A DNA stretch of 64,000 nt. Source: Thuidium tamariscinum (lineage: Eukaryota; Streptophyta; Bryopsida; Hypnales; Thuidiaceae). Numbering within the stretch: position 1 is the first letter of the stretch; the number at the start of each line of letters is the position of its first letter. Shown here piece after piece: positions 42,795 to 56,165 of this stretch. The DNA lies in the NCBI GenBank assembly GCA_947034885.2, contig OX344754.2, forward strand, positions 7,757,001-7,821,000, written 5' to 3'. Under the pieces are notes generated by a model that did no database searches, had not been told where the DNA came from, and was given only the letters and a program-made list of their open reading frames with translations. Position numbers and translations under genes: made by a program.

Positions 42795-42981
42795 ATTCTC
42801 CTTAAAGAGATGAAGACTTCAATTCCTACATCAACAGACCAAGAGAAGACACTTCCTCCTCACTCGACAATTTCATCCCAACTAAGAAAGAATGGTCAAG
42901 ATCAAACTCACTCAAAAAAAATCTAGGCATTAGGTTTAGGTCACAAGAATTTTCTATGTAGATTACGTCTTTTTGGTTGTA

Positions 42982-44381
42982 CAGTGGGGTACCAATCAAA
43001 ATGTCGTTTTTGAATTTGCAATGAGAAATTTTTTAGTATTGCCAACTTTGGAAGCCTCCCGAGAGCTCAAAAATTGGTATTTTGCCACGAATTTCTTACC
43101 ACATAATCATTTTTAAGTTGATTATATGCACGACAAATTTCAAGGCCAAAAGACTCACAAAAAAAAAGTTATTGAAAATTTACCAACATGGGTAGTGGTG
43201 AGAAACATTTCACTACTTTCAACTTTGACACCTTCCTAAGGATTGAGTTTTTTTTTCTTTTGCCATGAAATTTTTGCCATGAAACAATATCTATGTTTTT
43301 AATATGTATAAAAAATTTCAAGGTAAAATAAATTTTTTTTCAGAAGATATTTGAAATCTCCCAACAGGTGTAGTTTTGAGAAAATTTTCACAATTGCCAA
43401 CTTTGATACCCTCCCGAGGGCTGAAAAATTGGTTTCTTACCATGAATTTTTTTTTGTGAAGTCATCTCTATGTTTATAATATTTTCTTCAAATTTCAAGT
43501 TCAAATGAATTACCAAAAAAAATATATACAAAGTCTCCCAACATGTGTAGTTGTGAGGAGGAGTTTTTGAGCCCTTAGTATAGTGTTATTTTGTGGAGCA
43601 AAGTTTGACACGAATGTAAAAACTCAACCTCACAATTACACATGTTGAGAGATTTCTAATATCTTTTTTTGGGTAAGTGTTTTGAACTTGAAATTTGGAA
43701 CATATATTATCAACATAAAGTTGATCTTATTCAAAAAAATTCATGTTAAATAGACTAATTATCAGCCCTTGGGAGGGTGTCAAAGTCGGCAATAGTGAAA
43801 ATTTTCTCACAACTACACATGTTGGGAGATTTTGTATAACCTTTTTTTTGGTAATTCATTTGAACTTGAAATTTGAAGAAAATATTATAAACATAGAGAT
43901 GACTTCACAAAAAAAAATTCATGGTAAGAAACCAATTTTTCAGCCCTCGGGAGGGTGTCAAAGTTGGCAATTGTGAAAATTTTCTCAAAACTACACCTGT
44001 TGGGAGATTTCAAATATCTTCTGAAAAAAAATTTATTTTACCTTGAAATTTTTTATACATATTAAAAACATAGATATTGTTTCATGGCAAAAATTTCATG
44101 GCAAAAGAAAAAAAAACTCAATCCTTAGGAAGGTGTCAAAGTTGAAAGTAGTGAAATGTTTCTCACCACTACCCATGTTGGTAGATTTTCAATAACTTTT
44201 TTTTGTGAGTCTTTTGGCCTTAAAATTTGTCATACATATAATTAACTAAAAGATGATTCTGTGATAAGAATTTCATGGTAAAATACCAATTTTTGAGCTC
44301 TTGGGAGGCTTCCAAAGTTGGCAGTACTAAAAAATTTCTCACTGCGAATTCAAAAACGACATTTTGATTGATACCCCACTG
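42982..44381. mobile_element. 1.4-kb foldback element with TA target duplication
   Basis: It starts CAGTGGGGTACCAATCAAAA and ends in the near-exact complement TTGATACCCCACTG. A TA dinucleotide lies on each side (42980-42981 and 44382-44383). The two arms are inverted copies of about 600-690 bp around a centre near 43,600-43,690. Each arm is itself about three tandem diverged units of roughly 190 bp, marked by 'gccaactttg', then 'ctcccgagggctcaaaaattgg', then 'aaatttcaag'. CAGT ends and a TA duplication suggest a Tc1/mariner/pogo-type non-autonomous element. No transposase is present. Confidence 0.8.
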
Positions 44382-44383
44382 TA

Positions 44384-46279
44384 CAAATTCTTATTGTTTT
44401 ACAAATATGTTGTACTCCATTTTAATAAAACAATTTTATACACTATCACAACTTCAAAAAATGAATATCGTCTTGTAAAGCCGTTACTTGAAAAAAAATG
44501 TGTTACATTTAGTCTAAATAAGCTCTACTTTGCTACACCTATGCGTCTAATTTTTTTGCTTTAGGATGAACTCACCATCCTCCTAGACTTTGGAAGTTGA
44601 TTGTTGCCTTCTTTTGTTGGAAGAAAGATTACTTTCTCAATTAACCCCTAAGCAAAGACTAGCAATTTCACGGCACCATCAATCACATTACACTTGTGCT
44701 ACAATCCCATATCTCAAACAACTTTTAGTTCTACAAAAATTAAGTGATTTTGTAGGTGAATCTTGTTGTCCCACATGTCTTGTTAGTTTAAAATAATTCA
44801 AAAGTCCATTACTTTTACAAAGTTGATCCAAATGTAGGAAATAAAGTCTCTACATCCCTCCTTGCAAAAAGCTATCTAATGTCACTAGAAACACAAATGA
44901 AAGTTTATGAATTCAAAGATTTTAGTGTATCAAGCAAATAAACAAACAAACAAACAACTTTATTAAGGTAAAGACTAGTGTTTCCATTGTGTCGTTGCTA
45001 CAACCAAAATAAAGGTTAAAGTAAATTTTGAATTCACAAAAACTTCAAAATTCAATAATTGTCACACTATAGGTTCAAAAGCCACCCTTGTATTTTTCTT
45101 GACAAAGAGCTTTCCAACATGATCAAGAATGCAACTTGGAGACAAATAATCTACTCTTACTATAGCAAACAAATAAAACAAACTAATTAACAAATTTAAA
45201 GTACAAATGAAAATTGCAATACAAATCAACAAATGGTTCAAATAAAAATAGAAAATGGTGAAGGAATATACCAATTCACATGTAATGTTGTAGTTCAAAT
45301 TTCTTTATATGGCTCATTCTGGTCCTAATGGAAATTGCAATAGAAATCAAGAAAAAATTGAAATCTAAACATTGAATCATCAAAGAAAAGCTACTTGATT
45401 TGCAAAATATTTAAATAAACATATTCATTAATCTCTATCTACATTGTCACATCTTTTCTAGGTAATAGAAAATTTTGCATCAAATTATTAGTAGCACCCT
45501 AATAGATTGGATCCTATCTCAAAAAATGTTCTACACTTCCCCCTTCAAAAGGTAACTTGCTCATCAAAAGAATTAATACACCTCCAAGAATGCCGCAATT
45601 TGAACCTTCACAATATTAGAACTCAACCTTTTCAAGAACTCAAAAACAAGAATTAATAATCTTCTACATAATGTTCACCTAAAGGAGTAAATAGTTGCCC
45701 TAACAATTGCACTACTCTTAAACACAAAGTCACTAACTATCTAGAAATTAGGAATTTAGATTGGGCATATAAGTGCTACAAAGCAGTATCCACTTTATGT
45801 CTTCCTCATCTAATTCAAGCTAAAGAATAAGGAGCTCCAATCATCGGTAATAGCCTTATTACTATATCAAATGTAAACAACTTTTGATGTCACATACAAA
45901 TTTAACGTTCTAGGTAACACAAAGTCTAGTATAAATGAAATCACAAATAGGCTCAAGTGAATTTCGGCAATCTCATGAAGGAATCAAATTCAATCTCGCT
46001 CATCTACACACTACGAGAAGCAATTTCCATCTACAATGATGTTGACAATCCAACATCTTCAATCAAGTACAAGGTTACAAAAGGATTTAGAAAGTTCAAA
46101 AAGACATACCTTGCCAACAATTACTTGCAACCCGTTGGTGCTTCATTTGTAGAAAAAAGTGCAAGAAATTCATGATACAAGCGTAGCTCTCAAAAAATTA
46201 AAACCTACCTTCATTGTGTATAAAGGTATCCACCCTACAAGTTTTTGAAGTCTAATGGTTTCACCAAATGTATCGATAA
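44384..46279. other. AT-rich region without a supported gene
   Basis: Apart from the possible pseudogene remnant at 44575-44795, only short ORFs are seen. Nothing could be assigned. Confidence 0.5.
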
Positions 46280-46283
46280 TTAA

Positions 46284-47256
46284 CCCCTCACCACCCAAGC
46301 CCCAACTATGTCAAAAAACAACCCTACTTTTCAAGTGTTATAAGTCTAAATGTGAGTAATGTATGAAAATTTGAACCGTACAATCTTGTAGCGTGCATGT
46401 TAAAGATGTTATAGATCAAATTTGGAGTCATTTGACCATATAGATTGAAAGATTATAATGTTTTAATGTTCAAAAAAGATGCTGAAATTTTCTTTAAAAC
46501 ACATTTAGAGGTGAAATTTGATTTCTAAAACTACTCAAATGAAAAAACTTTAAACTACAAAATGATTCAAAAATAAAATAAAAACACTTTGGTGAAAGAA
46601 AATATCATTAAATTGACTCATTGTGTTTGCAAAATTGATTTGAAGTGTCAAAAAACAGTGAAAAAAGTAGCAAAAAATCAAATCTATGGTTGAACCTCTC
46701 TTTACTAAATTGATTTTTAGTCACTCATTAGTTCTTGGATTGATATGAAACCCTGAACCACAAAAAGTAGACTAGTATGCTCAACTTTTCCAACAAAAAT
46801 TGTTGTAAGTGGACCATGTAAAAAGAAGTTATAAGTCACCAAAGTTCACTGCACTCCAAAAATGGCAAGATTTTGAACTTCAAATTGCTCCCAAACATTC
46901 AAAACAACTTGGATTGACATGAAAACTTTACTATAGTAACTAGACTTCAAGGCAAACAAAACCCAACAAATTTTATTGAAATCAAGCATTGAATGAAAAA
47001 GATACAAGCCCCCAAAGTTGCAGCCCTAAAATGCAGTTTGGTGAACTCAAATTGAACCTGTAAGCTTTGATTGGCTACCAAAAATTCAATACGACTTGGA
47101 TTGATCTGTAAATTATACCATAGAAACTAGACTTCTATGCGCAACTTTTCCTACAAGTTTTATTGAATTTGGACATTAGATGCAAAAGTTAAAGCACTTT
47201 GAAGTTGGGTGCTAGACTGTGTGAGGACACTTTTGGGCCCCTTGGGCGGTGAGGGG
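46284..47256. mobile_element. TTAA-flanked terminal-inverted-repeat element, copy 3
   Basis: The left end CCCCTCACCACCCAAG and the right end complement CCCCTCACCGCCCAAG differ by one base and are flanked by TTAA (46280-46283 and 47257-47260). It is 973 bp long. The interior contains three to four degenerate units of about 160 bp with the phrases 'cttggattgat-tgaaa', 'gaaactagacttctatg' and 'caacttttcc-acaa'. Copies 1 and 2 contain weaker versions of the same phrases. Non-autonomous. Confidence 0.65.
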
Positions 47257-47260
47257 TTAA

Positions 47261-48949
47261 CTTTCTATCGACAAAGAATCAACAGTTTCAGTTTGAATCA
47301 GATGAAGTTGTGAGCACGATCACATGTATGAATGTGCCTTCAAAGCAAACCTAAACAACTCACCACAAGCAATTTGGCCACCAACTTTTCCAATAGACTT
47401 GCTCAACTCGTGTCCACCTAGAAACCATTCAACCAACAGAGGTGGGTATTGGAACATTTGCCTTCACGATTTCAATAAAAACAGAAATCTGGTTTCCTGA
47501 AATAAAATTCAGCACCGAAGTGCTTCTGAAACAACAAATTAAAAGTCTTGTGACTCAGCTTTCCAAGATCATAAATTGATGTCCAGCTGAACAACCACAG
47601 CACAAACAATGATTGAGTACTATCCAAAAGGAATTAATGTTCGCGTGTGCAGGTTATTATAATCATGGTACAGAATTTTCAAGCAACGTGAAATGATCTG
47701 CACCGTATAAAACGAACATCATCTCGGTTGCAAAACTATGAATCTAAAAGGCTTGATAACTTAACCAACTTATGAAAAGTGGTAAAAAAGGAGTACCTGA
47801 ACGTCCTTCAAGGAACCCTTCGCAACGCCTGCCGACAATTTAGAAACTTCCAGTCAAATCTACCACTCAATATCTCAATGCTCTAGACCCACACAGTGTG
47901 AATTAACGGTCTAGAAGTAAGTTGATGGAAGAAAGACGATTCACTTTAATAAAAAGTGAAACCTCAAAGCTTGAAGAAAGGCAGGAGTTCTTCATCCAAA
48001 TTTTTTAAAAAAAATTCCTCAAACAACACCGCAAAAGTTGTTTATTTTTAGGTACCATCGCTCCATCCATTCCCCGGCAGTGCATGAAAATTTGCAAGTC
48101 CCCTGCATGACGGGTTATCTGATTTTCAAAAGCACCATGCTCCAAACTCTTTGGGTTGAAATGAAAGGAGGACCTGAATTGCAACAACGAGCGTTAGAGT
48201 AAAGAACTGGGCAATCAAATGAGTCGAATCGTTGAACATCCCAGGTCATGCACACCATCAATTACAAGAAGTTCTGTTTCGTGTGGTGGATGTGTGTCAA
48301 TTCATTCACTACTGAACACCGTCTTTTCATTGAACGCTGCAACACTTATTTAGCACAAGCAAAAGAGTCCAGAGCCTTGTACCGGATGTGAATGTCTGAT
48401 TCGCCACTCAAGATCGCCGAAATTGAATTTCCACGTCAGATTCTCAAGGGTTCATGTCACCTCACACCATTCACAGTTTGACAAGTGGCACTTTTTCTGT
48501 TACAAAAATGACCTTCACGTGGAGAAGCTCTGAACTTCCCTGAGTCCACGAAAGCCTCACAAGTCCCACCCGTGCCTAAATCCACAGTGCAGACTGCAGA
48601 CAAATGACCAGGAAATTTCCTTCTCTAGAACAGTTTTTTTGACATCTTGTTAAATTCCTGTTGACATTTGGCGATTCCCACACAAAGCATTTCATTAGTG
48701 GTAATAGCCTGATCATGCCAATTTCTTGACTATCAATTTTGTTTGCAAATTCCTTCCTTTCAACTCGCCTCCCACCCAAGTTCCGTATGCGTTGAAAAAT
48801 ATTGCCAAATTGTTCTCACAAGGAAAGAGGCTGAATATATTTTCTTTGTCTCTGAGTCAAAATTCAACACAAAGGCTACCAAAGTTAGCGTAAACGACTT
48901 CATAAACATTAATTAAAAGAAGCCAATAGCTTGTTGCGAAGTGATTTGA
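47261..48949. other. Intergenic region without a supported gene
   Basis: Moderately AT-rich unique-looking sequence. Small ORFs on both strands have no recognisable domain. Nothing to annotate. Confidence 0.5.
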
Positions 48950-48951
48950 TA

Positions 48952-49014
48952 CTACCTCTGTTTCTGAATAATACCCGTGTTTCAGAAAGGGGTATTACTC
49001 AGAAACAGAGGGTG
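48952..49014. mobile_element. Stowaway-like MITE (63 bp)
   Basis: CTACCTCTGTTTCTGAATAA at the left and its near complement ending CAGAAACAGAGGGTG at the right form a hairpin, flanked by TA (48950-48951 and 49015-49016). The CTMCCTCYGTTTC end is the Stowaway (Tc1/mariner) signature. Confidence 0.85.
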
Positions 49015-49467
49015 TACACGTTAATTCAATAGAATTAACTGCAAGCCTAAATAGATATTAAGGCTACTTCATTTGTTGAAAAATGTTACGGGCTTTGGAT
49101 TAAGTTTCCAAAATACAAAAAAGAATCGGGTGCAGTCCTTGGGCACAGTTGCGAGCAGTACTACTTGTAGTAAGCATACTCCCGTAGTACAATGCGTTTA
49201 ATTATGCATGAATCCCCAACCTGGTGTTGAGTTTTTGCAGAAGAGATTAGGGACCAGCAACGTCAGCGGTCGACAAATAGCGATCACAATCTGAGGTACA
49301 TGTTCGAGATAATTCAATGGCTGTAGATATATATACCTGAGACTGTTTGAATTTCACATTGAATTTCAATTGGTACCAGCGTACGTAAGCAATTGAATGC
49401 TGCTGAAGTTCTGTGCTTGTTTGAATTGATTGATCTGCAGGACTAGGTACACTCCAGGAAGAGATCA

Positions 49468-50602
49468 ATGGCGACATGAAGAGCCTTCGAAACGTTAAGC
49501 CTAATCTTGGCGGTGATTCTAGCCTCGTACCTTTTGCCCGTGGTCGAAGGAACTCGAGATTCAACTCGAAAAGTGCAGATTGCGATTCCCATCTTTGAGA
49601 ACATGACGATGCTGAATGTGGTTGGGCCTTACAAGATCTTGAACACGTTGCCGTTTGCGAATGTGACATTCGTGAGCTTTAAAAGGAGACATATAATTTC
49701 CGATTTGGGAACAATGACCATGGAAGCCAAAGCGTCCTTTGACGAGGTGTACAAAAAAATTTAGGAGGGTTTTTGCATTAGCAATTTAGTTATGTCAGTC
49801 TGATCTACATATCTGTGTTGGTACTGAGGTAGGGACTACACTGTCCAGCGGTGCAATCAAGCAGTAGAATTTTCAATTTGAGTTTTCCCATCACTTCACC
49901 TGAATTTGGTGTTTGAGTTGATGAGGGCGCGGATTCAAGGAACAGACGTGGTAGTGGTTCCAGAAGGTCTTGGTGCTTTTGGGCTCGTAAACAACACCGT
50001 AATCCTGGATTGGATTCGTGAGGTGGGAAACTGTGCCTGCATAAATTTTCTCAATTCTCGATCTTTAATACCAATGGCTTCTGATTGTTCATTTTTATCC
50101 ATGACGCAATGTGGCCCTTGTCTCAGGCTCACTGACGACGTCGGTGAGCACGGGAGCCATTCTGATGGGTGCAGCAGGTCTTCTCGAAGGAATCGATGCT
50201 ACAACTCACTGGTCTTCCTTATCTTAACTGTCGAGCTATAGTGCAAATTCCGTCAGCATTCGTGTTGTTAAACGGGTATGCTACCAAACCTTGGATTCAT
50301 TGCAAATGTCCCCAGTTCTATAAGGATGAATACATGACCTTATGTGCTTTGAAAAAATGAATGCATGGCAGGGTAAGATCGTTACTTCAACGGGAGTGTC
50401 GTCTGGGATTGACATGGCTATCATCCTTGCTGCACTGCTTTCGGACAATTTCACCGCCCAAGTGTCGCAGCTGTACAATGAGTATGACCCGCAGCCCCCA
50501 TTTAATGCCGTCACTAAAAGCAAAGCTTCCCCAGCCTGCCTTGTAGCAAAAGCGCTCGAATGGTCAGCAGCCCTGCAAGCCAAAATGATGGGGACGTCGT
50601 AG
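49468..50602 (+). pseudogene. DJ-1/PfpI-family (class I glutamine amidotransferase-like) pseudogene with signal peptide
   Basis: Four approximate exons: 49468-49746, about 49926-50017, 50127-50275 and 50372-50602. The start ATG at 49468 is followed by TGA at 49477, then a hydrophobic signal-peptide-like stretch (SLILAVILASYLLPVVEG). The fold is that of DJ-1/PfpI, isonitrile-hydratase-like: IAIPIFENMTMLNVVGPYKI, VVVVPEGLGAFG, GAILMGAAGLLEGIDATTHW, TSTGVSSGID, and EYDPQPPF near the end. The nucleophile-elbow Cys is replaced by Ser (SVSTGA). TAA at 50225 interrupts exon 3. Two nonsense codons plus the lost nucleophile make it a pseudogene. A TATA-like 'agatatatatacc' lies near 49326. It is convergent with LCB2. 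Confidence 0.75.
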
Positions 50603-50923
50603 AGATAGTCGTTACCCACATTTGATTGGCAAGTATTCAATGCCAGCTAGGTTACGGTACCAATACTGCAGCTGGAAGTGGAGTGAGAAAGTAGGAAGTT
50701 AAACCATGGAAACTTGAAATAAATTATGAACCTTCTAGTTGGAATCATGGAGATCAATAAGATTAGCGATATAATTGCATGGTGTGAAAATGGTCACAAA
50801 TGAATCTAGAGACTTTAGATGTATTTGGATTATTGTACGCTTTTGAATATAATTGTCTAGCCACGGCTCGAAAATGCTGAACCAACCAGTTTAATAACCT
50901 ATCTTTTGACTTGATAATCTTAA

Positions 50924-53900
50924 TCATAAGAGTCTTTCCTTCTCAGCAAGTCTTGCCTTTTCCTGCTCACTTAGCCGTAGAGGAGGATTGTACTTGAGTT
51001 GACATATTTCACAGACCTCAGAGATTATCTGTGCATAGAAAAAAGGTGAATCGAAAGAAATTCAAATCATGTTAGATACTGATTTAGTGCCACCCACAGC
51101 ACCTATTGAATCATCGGCAATTTTCGACAGTGTAGATCTCATTTTATGTACCCTATTTTACCTTCATGAACATGCAAATGATTTACGCTACTTCTCAGCT
51201 GACAGGTGAAATTAAAGAGTTTGCAGAGAATGCAGCAAATAACAAAGTAGAGGTCCATCAGCGTAAACACCTGAATGGCTTGATTGAGGTCGTCTTTCGT
51301 GTGAGCTGCTGAGATGCATATGCGTGCCCTTGCATGTAGGATATGAGTAGCCGGAAACCCCACAGAGACAACCGCCACCTGCCAAGTCGTGGATAGCAAC
51401 TGCTTTCACCAAGGAGCACACTGGCATTCACAATGCCAAAAAGACACAAGTTCCGCAGTAGTAACGACCGTACTAAAAATAAATTTCCTAACCAATCAGT
51501 AAGAAGTGAAAGGGTTCTACCTTAAAGATCAGAAGTAAAGAGATTGTCATACATTACGTTTGAAGCAGAGTCTTGAAAAGGCTGCAATCTGAGATGGGAG
51601 GTACAGCATGATAGGCATGATTGGTGAGTCTTCATCTCCAAGAACCTCACATCCCATTTTACGGAGCTCCTCCCTGAAGAAATTGCTATTTTCGCGAACC
51701 GCTGCAATTTTTCCTTTTCCTGCAACATCTCAGAATCGATCGGTAAATTAAATTTTACGGTGCATGAATCTCCACAATTCAGAGCAGGGTTTATACCATA
51801 GTGGACTTGTAAAAGGATAACATTCCTGGAACCTCTTCTTGCCTTGCAATACTCCTATTTTAGGGTCGTGGTGGGCAGCATGTAAGTGTCTTACTAATTC
51901 ATCACTTAAACCGTCTGAGAAAATTTTGAAGATTTGAAGAGCTGAGGCTCGCAAGGTTTTTGCCATAAACGAGGCTGCCTAAGATCCCATGGTCTCACAG
52001 AATTCTATTGAAGTTAGATTGGGCGATTCATAAATGAATGGCATGTTCATCGAAACCCCGGTACCTCTGTTGGTGCCGTCTTCTCCCATTATGACTTTCA
52101 GAGCCGAAATGACTTGCTGCGCTACTGGAGGTGGCATGGAAGTGGCGTAGAGGTGAGCAGGACTGATTGATCTAATGTAGTGAAGCAGCTCCTGCATAAA
52201 ATCATAACCTAAATCAACGGAAATATTTGCAAAATTGAAGGCAAAAAGTAGAAGCCTTTCGATGAACATTCAGGCGCGACTAGGAAATATTGTGCAAATC
52301 CACCTGAAGAGATGTATTTTGAAAGAGAATTGGATCATCAGAAAAAAATTTAAAACGATAAAATCCTTCAGAATCCTGATTATCACCTTGGAGCCAGCAA
52401 TGTAGCCTCCACTTGATCCGAAGGACTTCGTGAATGTTCCCATCACAATATGTACATTGTCCGTGTTGACACCCTGAAGTTCGCAGACTCCTCTTCCTGT
52501 CTTCCCTATCGCTCCGATACTGTGCGCCTCGTCTACGTAGAGATATGCCTGACATCAATCTAGCAAATTACTTTCTATCACCGTTTGAATTCACCAACTG
52601 ATGTAATTAATTCTTTGCTACATTAAGAGGTACAGAACAGAAATTCAAGGCAGCTTTCAGTCTGAAATAGCCCAAGTTTTTGATCCTTGGAGATGAACCC
52701 GGACAGACAAACCTTGTATTTTTTGGTAATTTCCACGATCTCCCTTAGCCTGCAGATTTCGCCCTCCATGCTGTAGACTCCTTCAACTATCACAAGGATT
52801 TTCTTCCAAGGCCTGTGTGTCAGGGGTTGACCCTTCACAATTGCTTCCCTCAAGACTTTCTCCAGGTTTGAGGGTGCTGGAAGATATGAGAGAGTGAGTG
52901 AGTTAATTGAATACTTACTCAAAGATTACGTAAAAACAAGTTCAAACGGACACCGTAGAACAGTCAGGAATATTTACGCTTGAACACAGATACTTGGTCC
53001 AATCTCTGCATAACACAATGCTGGTTGTCACGTTCTTTTTCATCCTGTATGTAGATCATGCCACGTAGGTTGGGCTAATTCCTGTACTCTTGAACCGCAT
53101 GTGTACTGATTGTCGATTATCTAAACTTCTAAATGAACAGTGTCAGACGTACAATTGTGACTGAAGATTGTCACTCTGGCGCCAGAGCTTCGAGCACCCG
53201 CTACGATAGAAGAATGGTTCAACTTGTCGCTGATTACTAATCCTCCCTGCACAGAGAATAAACAAGGAGATATGAGGTTGCAAGCTCCGAGATTTAACCT
53301 GAATATGACCATTTTTCTTCCTCCCTACCCTAACCTCTCTCAGTCAATTAGAGAAATCGCCATAACAAATTGCCTCCTTTTCAAGACAAATTTCCCAGTT
53401 TATTAGATGTACCGGGCCAACGAGAACAGGTATTGTTGCAGAATTTGTGGCAAACCCCATGCCGTACACCATAGCTGCGGGTTTCCCTACAAACTTCGCG
53501 ATAAGATCCTCCAGCTCTAGATGTAAGACATTAGTGCCTGCAAAACGTACCTAATATTAATGATTATGAAGCAAGCTCAATGCATGAAGGAGTCATAGGA
53601 CCAAAGATATCAAAGAAGCACCGAGCTCTGCTTGTCTTAATGTGATTGCGCTGTACCTGGTTACCATCCTCTCTATTCTCCGCAGTGATAGCTTTTCTAA
53701 TTATGTTTATACTACATTTCTACACATATTTTACCAACTCTAATTCTTTCCTTTCACCAGGATCTTTGAAACCAATAAACCAAAATGAAACAATTTAAGG
53801 GAGATTATTTTATCACAGGGTAATCACCAGTGTACCATGTATCCGTTGATGTACACTCTTCGAATCTCGCCCGTAACCCGGTCGAGGGGTTCCAGAGTAG

Positions 53901-56165
53901 GTAGTGAAACAGATCGTGATTAACTGAAGTAAGATGGATTATAAGCAAAAAAATTGTGATATGGAGTCCCTCCTGTCCTTACATTGGAAAAATGTGCTGA
54001 GGTACTACACAGTCCGCATACTAGACTAGAATGATATCGATGAATCCAATGGAGAATAGCTCGCTAACTTACCACTATCCACTCTTGTAGCGCACGTACT
54101 GGCTCCGAATTTACTTAAAGACTCGACAACCCGTGGTGTGCAGTACTCGTCCTTTGCAGCAAAGCCAAGGTAGTTGTATGATCCCAGGTTTAAGCACCTG
54201 CGAGTTTTGCTCGTCGGGCTGTGTTTTACGTGATGGTGCAAGAAAACCACATTGTCAGCAGTCCACGAATTGAAGTTTCAATTGCAAGTATAATTGGTAC
54301 TCCGAAAAAGGGGCGGCAGTTTTGTTGAAAACGTTTAATACCAATTTCATTGATCATATTGTGAAAAGCATAACTCATTACGGTTCCAAAGTTTATTTCA
54401 CCAGAATCAATGAAGAGCATTGCATTTGTTCGCTGCAATCTGAATAAAATTGAATACAAGAAAGTCTCCATACGATCTACTTAAAACAACCTGAGAAGCA
54501 TGAGGTTCAAAGTGGGCACTTATTTCTGGACGGAGGGAGTATATGTTTAGTAGGTGAAAGTGAAGCAGGTATAATCCAATCACTCCATCAATGGTCACGA
54601 ATTATTTAGGCGGACTTACACAAAGGTTTTCCCATCGTACGAAACTCTCTCTAACACGTCCATCCATGGAGCAGGAGCACTGGCGACTGGCCGGTTGAAG
54701 CAGTCCTGGTCATCAACAATAGATACCGGTTTTTATCAATGAAAGGAGTAATTCTTCCCTTTCTAAGATTGGAGAGAGCTATGTTTAACGCATCAATTTT
54801 CCCCGAAGTTTTCACAGGAACTGATGAAATAGGGCCGCAGAATAACTGGAATTACTAGGGCTTCAAATTATCAAAACAATAATTATGGTCTTCTCCATTA
54901 ATTTCTAGAAGGATGAATGTCGATAGCTCTATGTTGAACTGGCTTGGTCGGCGTAATCAAAATTTATCACGGAATCACAACAGTACACGAGCATCTACAC
55001 ACAGTCTAGAAGGATGAGTGTAAATGTTCATGTAGCGTTGTGATTCTGGGATTTGATTTTGATTCACTAGGCATTAGCATTTCAGTTTTTATATAGAAAG
55101 GTGAATACCTGAACCCGAGTGTACATCCGTCGAATGTAGAAATCTTCGATACTTCTACAGAGCGGTGCATAACCCTGCAACAAATTTCGTCATTGACAGA
55201 AGGCTGAAGCAGCAGAATCCTTTCTAAACTCACGAAAATCTCTTTCGGAATCTGAGACCTCATGAGATGGAGAATGAACAAGAACCATTTGGTCAATGCT
55301 CCTGATTTTCGACAACGCCGTCTAAAGTAGCTTCTGTAACACCTTACCAATGCCCTGATAACCAGCGTAAGGCTACACAATATCATTCCATGATGTCTAA
55401 CGACTGTTTGTAGCGTAACAAGTCACTTGAGGGTTCCATTTGAATGCGATTTGATTTATCGTTTTCCATCGTTCAAGTCTGGCGGTTACCGTGAAAAGCT
55501 TGTTGTACTTTTCATTTGTTCAATTTTCACGAAAAATTGAATCATTTCACAACTGCGCCGAACACAAAGATATGAAATATCTCAGAAGGAGCTGAAAAGA
55601 GCCCGTGCTGGTAGATTCCTTTCTGTGCATTTATATAATATCCTCTTCACCACCTTCTTCATACAATAGGGCATTTCAGGGTGAAGTTCCAGGTGAAGAT
55701 GCCTCGCACGATTTAAGAAGACTTTCTAACTGCGGATTCTCAGTCTCTCTACAAAATTAGTTACTGCATGAACAATAAGGTTTGTCCAATTCCACTGCAT
55801 AGCTAACCAACTCCCGATTCTAGTCTGCGGAAGAGTAATTACTCCGAGCTTATCAGGACCTTTTCACTGATTTGCTCCACCGATTTTGCACACACTGACC
55901 GTCGTGAAATCATTGTCTAAGACACGATCTATACCGTCATGACTCATGAGGACGCATCAGGCTCTCAAGAGTCCATTGCCAACCCACATTTCCTACCGAA
56001 ATTAGAAGAGAAAGTGAATAATACGATGGAGCGTACCTTTCCTCGAGTGTCGATTTCTCGATTGAACTTTAAGAACTCCAGAAGATCGAGCAGATTTCCG
56101 GCCAGATAGACAATGAGGTAATGAAAGTAACTCAAAAGCGTCAAGTAAGTCGATGGTGTTTTCAT
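50924..56165 (-). CDS. LCB2: Serine palmitoyltransferase LCB2 subunit (12 exons, complete)
   Basis: The pyridoxal-phosphate enzyme condenses serine with palmitoyl-CoA, the first step of sphingolipid synthesis in the ER membrane, as a heterodimer with LCB1. Coding exons (high to low): 56165-56037, 55174-55109, 54705-54620, 54218-54073, 53537-53413, 53246-53153, 52876-52713, 52548-52387, 52191-52065, 51719-51553, 51378-51271, 51028-50924. All junctions are GT-AG and phases agree; the sum of 1,479 nt gives 492 residues, close to plant LCB2 (about 489). Exon 1 encodes the N-terminal membrane segment ([18 protein letters not shown]). Conserved features: [19 protein letters not shown], and the Schiff-base Lys in GTFTKSFG (codon 52428-52426, residue 311). 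No premature stop was found, so it is likely functional. The extreme C-terminus (from 51028) is the least conserved part. Confidence 0.93.
54518..54544. repeat. Orphan Stowaway-like end in LCB2 intron 3
   Basis: CACTTATTTCTGGACGGAGG followed by GAGTATA matches the terminal consensus of Stowaway-type MITEs, but no partner end is present nearby. It is a remnant inside the intron and does not touch splice sites. Confidence 0.55.

Noticed and set aside
55006..55386. Minus-strand ORF at 55006-55386 as the first exon of LCB2
   Set aside because: Its residues do not match the LCB2 N-terminus; 56037-56165 does, and joins in frame to the exon at 55174-55109.
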